Below, one piece after another: positions 61,168 to 64,000 of a stretch of 64,000 bases of DNA. The stretch's first letter is position 1. Each line of letters starts with the position of its first letter. The position numbers and the translations under genes were made by a program. The DNA is from an uncultured Lachnospiraceae bacterium. GTDB lineage: Bacteria; Bacillota; Clostridia; Lachnospirales; Lachnospiraceae. Under the pieces are notes generated by a model. That model did not search any database. It was not told where the DNA came from and worked only from the letters and a program-made list of their open reading frames with translations. The stretch covers positions 1 through 64,000 of the forward strand of contig CAKRMH010000010.1 in assembly GCA_934364805.1 (NCBI GenBank), given 5' to 3'.

Positions 61168-62490
61168 TTATTCTTCCGTAAAGTGTGCATATTGTTCCTT
61201 CTCAATAAAGTCTGTATATGGTTCTCTCTCCCAATATATATCTTTTCGGACAATTCTTCCCTTTTCTCCGACTACAATACAATTGTTTGGTACGTGAGTA
61301 CTTACAATAGATCTTGCACCAGCTATACTTCCATTTTCAATCCTTGCACCGCTTCGGATCTTAACCTGATAGCCAAGCCATACATGCTCACCGATAATAA
61401 TATCATCATCAATTGCCTCACATATTACCTTTGTGCTGAACATGTCATCAGCTCCAAGTATTAATTTATGATTTTTACAAATCAGATGACACTTTTCTGC
61501 AAATGTTGTTCCTTTCCCAATCTCTATATAGGCATTATTCCCGATTGTGATTTTTAATCGGTCAGCCTGTGATGCCTCAATTACAATTTTAGAGTTGGAG
61601 CCCTCAATTTCAATTTCACATGGTGTATTTGAAATTATATGATTATTAAAACAATCATGGTATTCTCCAGAAAAAGAAATTAATGTCTGCTTCATGCCAG
61701 TCCCATATTTTTTCAAAAAATCACTTCGTGCAAGCTCATATTTTTCATACAGATCATTCGTATTTTTGAGTCTTTGTATATTGCTCATCATCTGTGCTAA
61801 ATATTCTTTACAATATTGTGCAAACGATATTTCATTTCCAGTGATTGCTACTGAATCTCTTACCAGATTCAGCGGCATTTCGATTTTGCTACATTCAATC
61901 TTCTCTTCAAAATAGGTTTCACATTTGCGAATAAGATTATTTATTTTCCCAACCTTTATTGGATCACTTAAAACAAAACTTTCCCCATCTTTATACGGAA
62001 GCGGGATCTGCCATTTTACCAGCACAATCCGAGTGGAATCTATAAATGTCAACAAATATTCAGCCAGTTCTGATATTCTGGCTTTTATTTCAGCATCGCT
62101 GAACTCCAATGGATCAATCTCTCTCATTAATTTTAAGCCATACTTTTTATTTAAATTTGAGAGATTGTCTGTCAGAAAATTATTTTTTGTAAAATTATAT
62201 TTTTCACCATTATCTTCATCCTGAAATTCATATAACATATCAGAACAACTCATGAAATCAATAATAAAATAGTCATATTTCCTTTTTATAGTTTCCTGTT
62301 TAATTCCATCTTTTGCCTCCATATTCAGCATTTTAGCCTGATATGAATTTAGTGGAAAATGTAATTCACATGTTCTTGTAATCGAAAATGGAGATACACC
62401 TACAATTCTCAATTCATTACTTAAAGCATTCTTATTACTTACAATCGCATCATCTAAAAATTTCGAACCAAAAGTAATATATTTAACCAT
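61168..62490 (-). CDS. Two-domain protein with C-terminal beta-helix acyltransferase-like domain
   Basis: A 440-aa protein. The first 270 residues are a globular domain with YDYFIIDFMSCSDMLYEF and VLVKWQIPLPY, resembling DUF6270-type proteins of capsule loci. The last 150 show hexapeptide-like turns (IEIGKGTTFAE, IIGEHVWLGYQVKIRSGARIENGSIAGARSIV), a left-handed beta-helix of O-acetyltransferase type. It may acetylate a glycan. The gene is a partial paralogue of its upstream neighbour. AGGAGATGAGC precedes the ATG. Confidence 0.72.
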   Translation of the reverse strand: MVKYITFGSKFLDDAIVSNKNALSNELRIVGVSPFSITRTCELHFPLNSYQAKMLNMEAKDGIKQETIKRKYDYFIIDFMSCSDMLYEFQDEDNGEKYNFTKNNFLTDNLSNLNKKYGLKLMREIDPLEFSDAEIKARISELAEYLLTFIDSTRIVLVKWQIPLPYKDGESFVLSDPIKVGKINNLIRKCETYFEEKIECSKIEMPLNLVRDSVAITGNEISFAQYCKEYLAQMMSNIQRLKNTNDLYEKYELARSDFLKKYGTGMKQTLISFSGEYHDCFNNHIISNTPCEIEIEGSNSKIVIEASQADRLKITIGNNAYIEIGKGTTFAEKCHLICKNHKLILGADDMFSTKVICEAIDDDIIIGEHVWLGYQVKIRSGARIENGSIAGARSIVSTHVPNNCIVVGEKGRIVRKDIYWEREPYTDFIEKEQYAHFTEE

Positions 62491-62501
62491 TTGCTCATCT
62501 C

Positions 62502-63995
62502 CTAGTTTCTTCTATCCTTTTCATAATTGGAATTCACAAAAGAGTCAGCTTCAACTATCGTATTCTCCTTTAAATGCGTTCCTGATAATACAAATGTATT
62601 GTCTTTCAATACACACCCTTTTTCTATTTCAATCACATGATCTCTTTCTTTTGACTTGTCATAAGCATAATTGATATTATCCCCGGAATGCAAATCTATG
62701 ATTGCATGACTATCCCCATTAAAAATGATAACATCCTTTCCTAATTTCACATCTGTGTCAACATGTGTCGTAGTGTTAAACGAACATTGAATATAACCAC
62801 TTTCCCCCAAATGTGTTCCGCTATCTATAGACAATTTAGCACCGTCATACATTCTCAGTGAATAATCTCTTTCTATTTCCACATTTTCTGCGATATGACA
62901 ATCAATTCCACTAAGAGCAACCATCCTCAAATTATTTCTTCCACCACTTGTTTCAACAATAATCTTAGCACCTGTCCCTCGTAATTCAATTGTCAATGGC
63001 ATTTTGGTATCAATAACATTCTCAAAGCAATCCTCATAATGTCCAACAAAGTTTACCAGTCTATATGGACTATGCATCATTGCACCATACCCTATTCCAA
63101 ATCCATATCCATTTTTCCATAACGCCGTTATAACTTTATCATTATATACAACCGGAAGAGCACAATAATATTCTCTGTCTCTCCAACTGATATCACTTAA
63201 TTCAGCAGATATCTGTGCTTCTGTCATGTCCGCATTATACAAAATTGTTTTATAAACCTTTATTCCATATTCTTTTGCCAATAAGCATTCCAAGGAATTT
63301 GACTTTCCTATGATTATTACTTTTCTATTTTTATATTTCTTATTAATTTGAAAAGCTAATAGTTTTACCGTCACATCTTCGAGCAGCGCCTGCATTTGCA
63401 CTTTACATTTTTCATACAAAATGTCTTTCCTATTAATATCCAAAACTGCCTCTGCCAGGTAATTCAAATAAATAGAATTAAAACTTAACATATGGGGCGT
63501 CCCCATTTTCTCCTCTCCATACATATGGTCAGGTACTTTAATTCTTTCAAATTGATTTCCCACCAAATCTGACAATCTCTGTAATAAGATATTTGTATCA
63601 TAGATTACATTCTGCTTGTCCAATATCTCGACAGTATTTCTTTTTGAAATATACATTGCAGAAAACCTTATATCTACGCATATAATTTTGGATGCATATG
63701 GTTTAAAAAAATTCACAAATTGTTCCACATTCCTTTTTAACTGTTGATCGGAAATTTTGAACATATTTATACTTTCTTCATTTTGTAATTTTCCATAATA
63801 TTTTTCAAGAAATTGGATAATTACATCTTTATTATTGAAAAGTGTTTGGTTCTCCGTGAGCAGAAAAGAATGACCATTCTGAAATAGAAATCTGTGAACC
63901 GGTAACCTAAGTACAGAAACATCAATAAGAATATGATCAACCTTAGCACTTTGTATAATTTCGCCTATTTTTCTTCCAAAATCCAATGAGAACAT
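62502..63995 (-). CDS. Related two-domain beta-helix protein, 5' end possibly cut by window
   Basis: 497 aa are visible. The N-terminal 300 residues resemble the downstream neighbour in layout (ICVDIRFSAMYISKR, HMLSFNSIYLNYL). The C-terminal part has a beta-helix with FNGDSHAIID, close to capsule O-acetyltransferases, and an unusual run of long turns. The first ATG is five bases from the window end, so upstream sequence and ribosome site cannot be judged and the protein may start earlier. It is the first visible gene of the AT-rich glycan cluster. Confidence 0.65.
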   Translation of the reverse strand: MFSLDFGRKIGEIIQSAKVDHILIDVSVLRLPVHRFLFQNGHSFLLTENQTLFNNKDVIIQFLEKYYGKLQNEESINMFKISDQQLKRNVEQFVNFFKPYASKIICVDIRFSAMYISKRNTVEILDKQNVIYDTNILLQRLSDLVGNQFERIKVPDHMYGEEKMGTPHMLSFNSIYLNYLAEAVLDINRKDILYEKCKVQMQALLEDVTVKLLAFQINKKYKNRKVIIIGKSNSLECLLAKEYGIKVYKTILYNADMTEAQISAELSDISWRDREYYCALPVVYNDKVITALWKNGYGFGIGYGAMMHSPYRLVNFVGHYEDCFENVIDTKMPLTIELRGTGAKIIVETSGGRNNLRMVALSGIDCHIAENVEIERDYSLRMYDGAKLSIDSGTHLGESGYIQCSFNTTTHVDTDVKLGKDVIIFNGDSHAIIDLHSGDNINYAYDKSKERDHVIEIEKGCVLKDNTFVLSGTHLKENTIVEADSFVNSNYEKDRRN

Positions 63996-64000
63996 TTTTT

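Overview
The window looks like chromosomal DNA of a spore-forming Firmicute of the class Clostridia, most likely a Lachnospiraceae gut bacterium. This rests on the clostridial-type 16S rRNA 5' end at the left edge, the spoVAA-spoVAB sporulation genes, DltA/MBOAT, LytR-CpsA-Psr (LCP) and class B sortase surface systems, and strong AGGAGG ribosome binding sites. Genus and species cannot be fixed from the sequence alone. Nearly every gene is on the minus strand, except a five-gene rhamnose block with its regulator (36.8-43.3 kb) and one orphan nuclease-like gene (19.3-20.2 kb).

Left part (1-22.5 kb). A 16S rRNA gene runs off the left edge behind a hairpin-rich leader and a strong A-tract promoter. 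Next is a compact selenium-handling locus: cysteine desulfurase, yqeB, a DUF3343-type Se/S carrier, yedF, selD, yqeC and one unknown gene. No selA or selB is visible, which fits the 'orphan selD' type that serves selenium-dependent molybdenum hydroxylases. Then come spoVAA-spoVAB with a small membrane protein, a two-gene ThrE-type exporter, an ABC-F ATPase, an EAL-domain phosphodiesterase, a small alarmone synthetase, an rRNA methyltransferase, pfkA and dnaE. A nuclease-like orphan and a convergent patatin gene follow. They are bracketed by two related copies of a nested inverted-repeat element built on TTCTCCGTA and GATTACACC. This is the least explained structure in the window.

Middle part (21.6-36.7 kb). 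A solitary carbamate kinase is followed by a six-gene dlt-like operon: adenylation enzyme, carrier protein, fold-type III PLP decarboxylase, MBOAT acyltransferase and two SGNH/AlgJ-like secreted proteins. The decarboxylase beside a ligase and a carrier protein suggests that an acyl group is decarboxylated on the carrier before being exported onto a surface polymer, unlike ordinary D-alanylation. After it lie gtrA, an HtrA protease, a UDP-sugar pyrophosphorylase, an LCP enzyme, a zinc-ribbon protein and a phosphoglucomutase.

Right part (36.8-64 kb) is devoted to surface polysaccharide. A MerR-methyltransferase fusion gene precedes rfbA-rfbB-rfbD-rfbC and a flippase. The rfbA promoter carries a 15-bp palindrome inside a 19-bp spacer, the layout of a MerR-controlled promoter. 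On the other strand, transcribed leftwards from beyond the window edge, are two beta-helix acyltransferase-like proteins, UDP-galactopyranose mutase, a GlfT2-like galactofuranosyltransferase, a HAD-domain protein, several LCP ligases, a sortase B with a nearby candidate substrate, a CpsB-CpsC-CpsD tyrosine phosphorelay, glmM and a secreted papain-like surface protease. Together these genes would make dTDP-rhamnose and UDP-galactofuranose, build and export a glycan, control chain length by tyrosine phosphorylation and attach the glycan to peptidoglycan.
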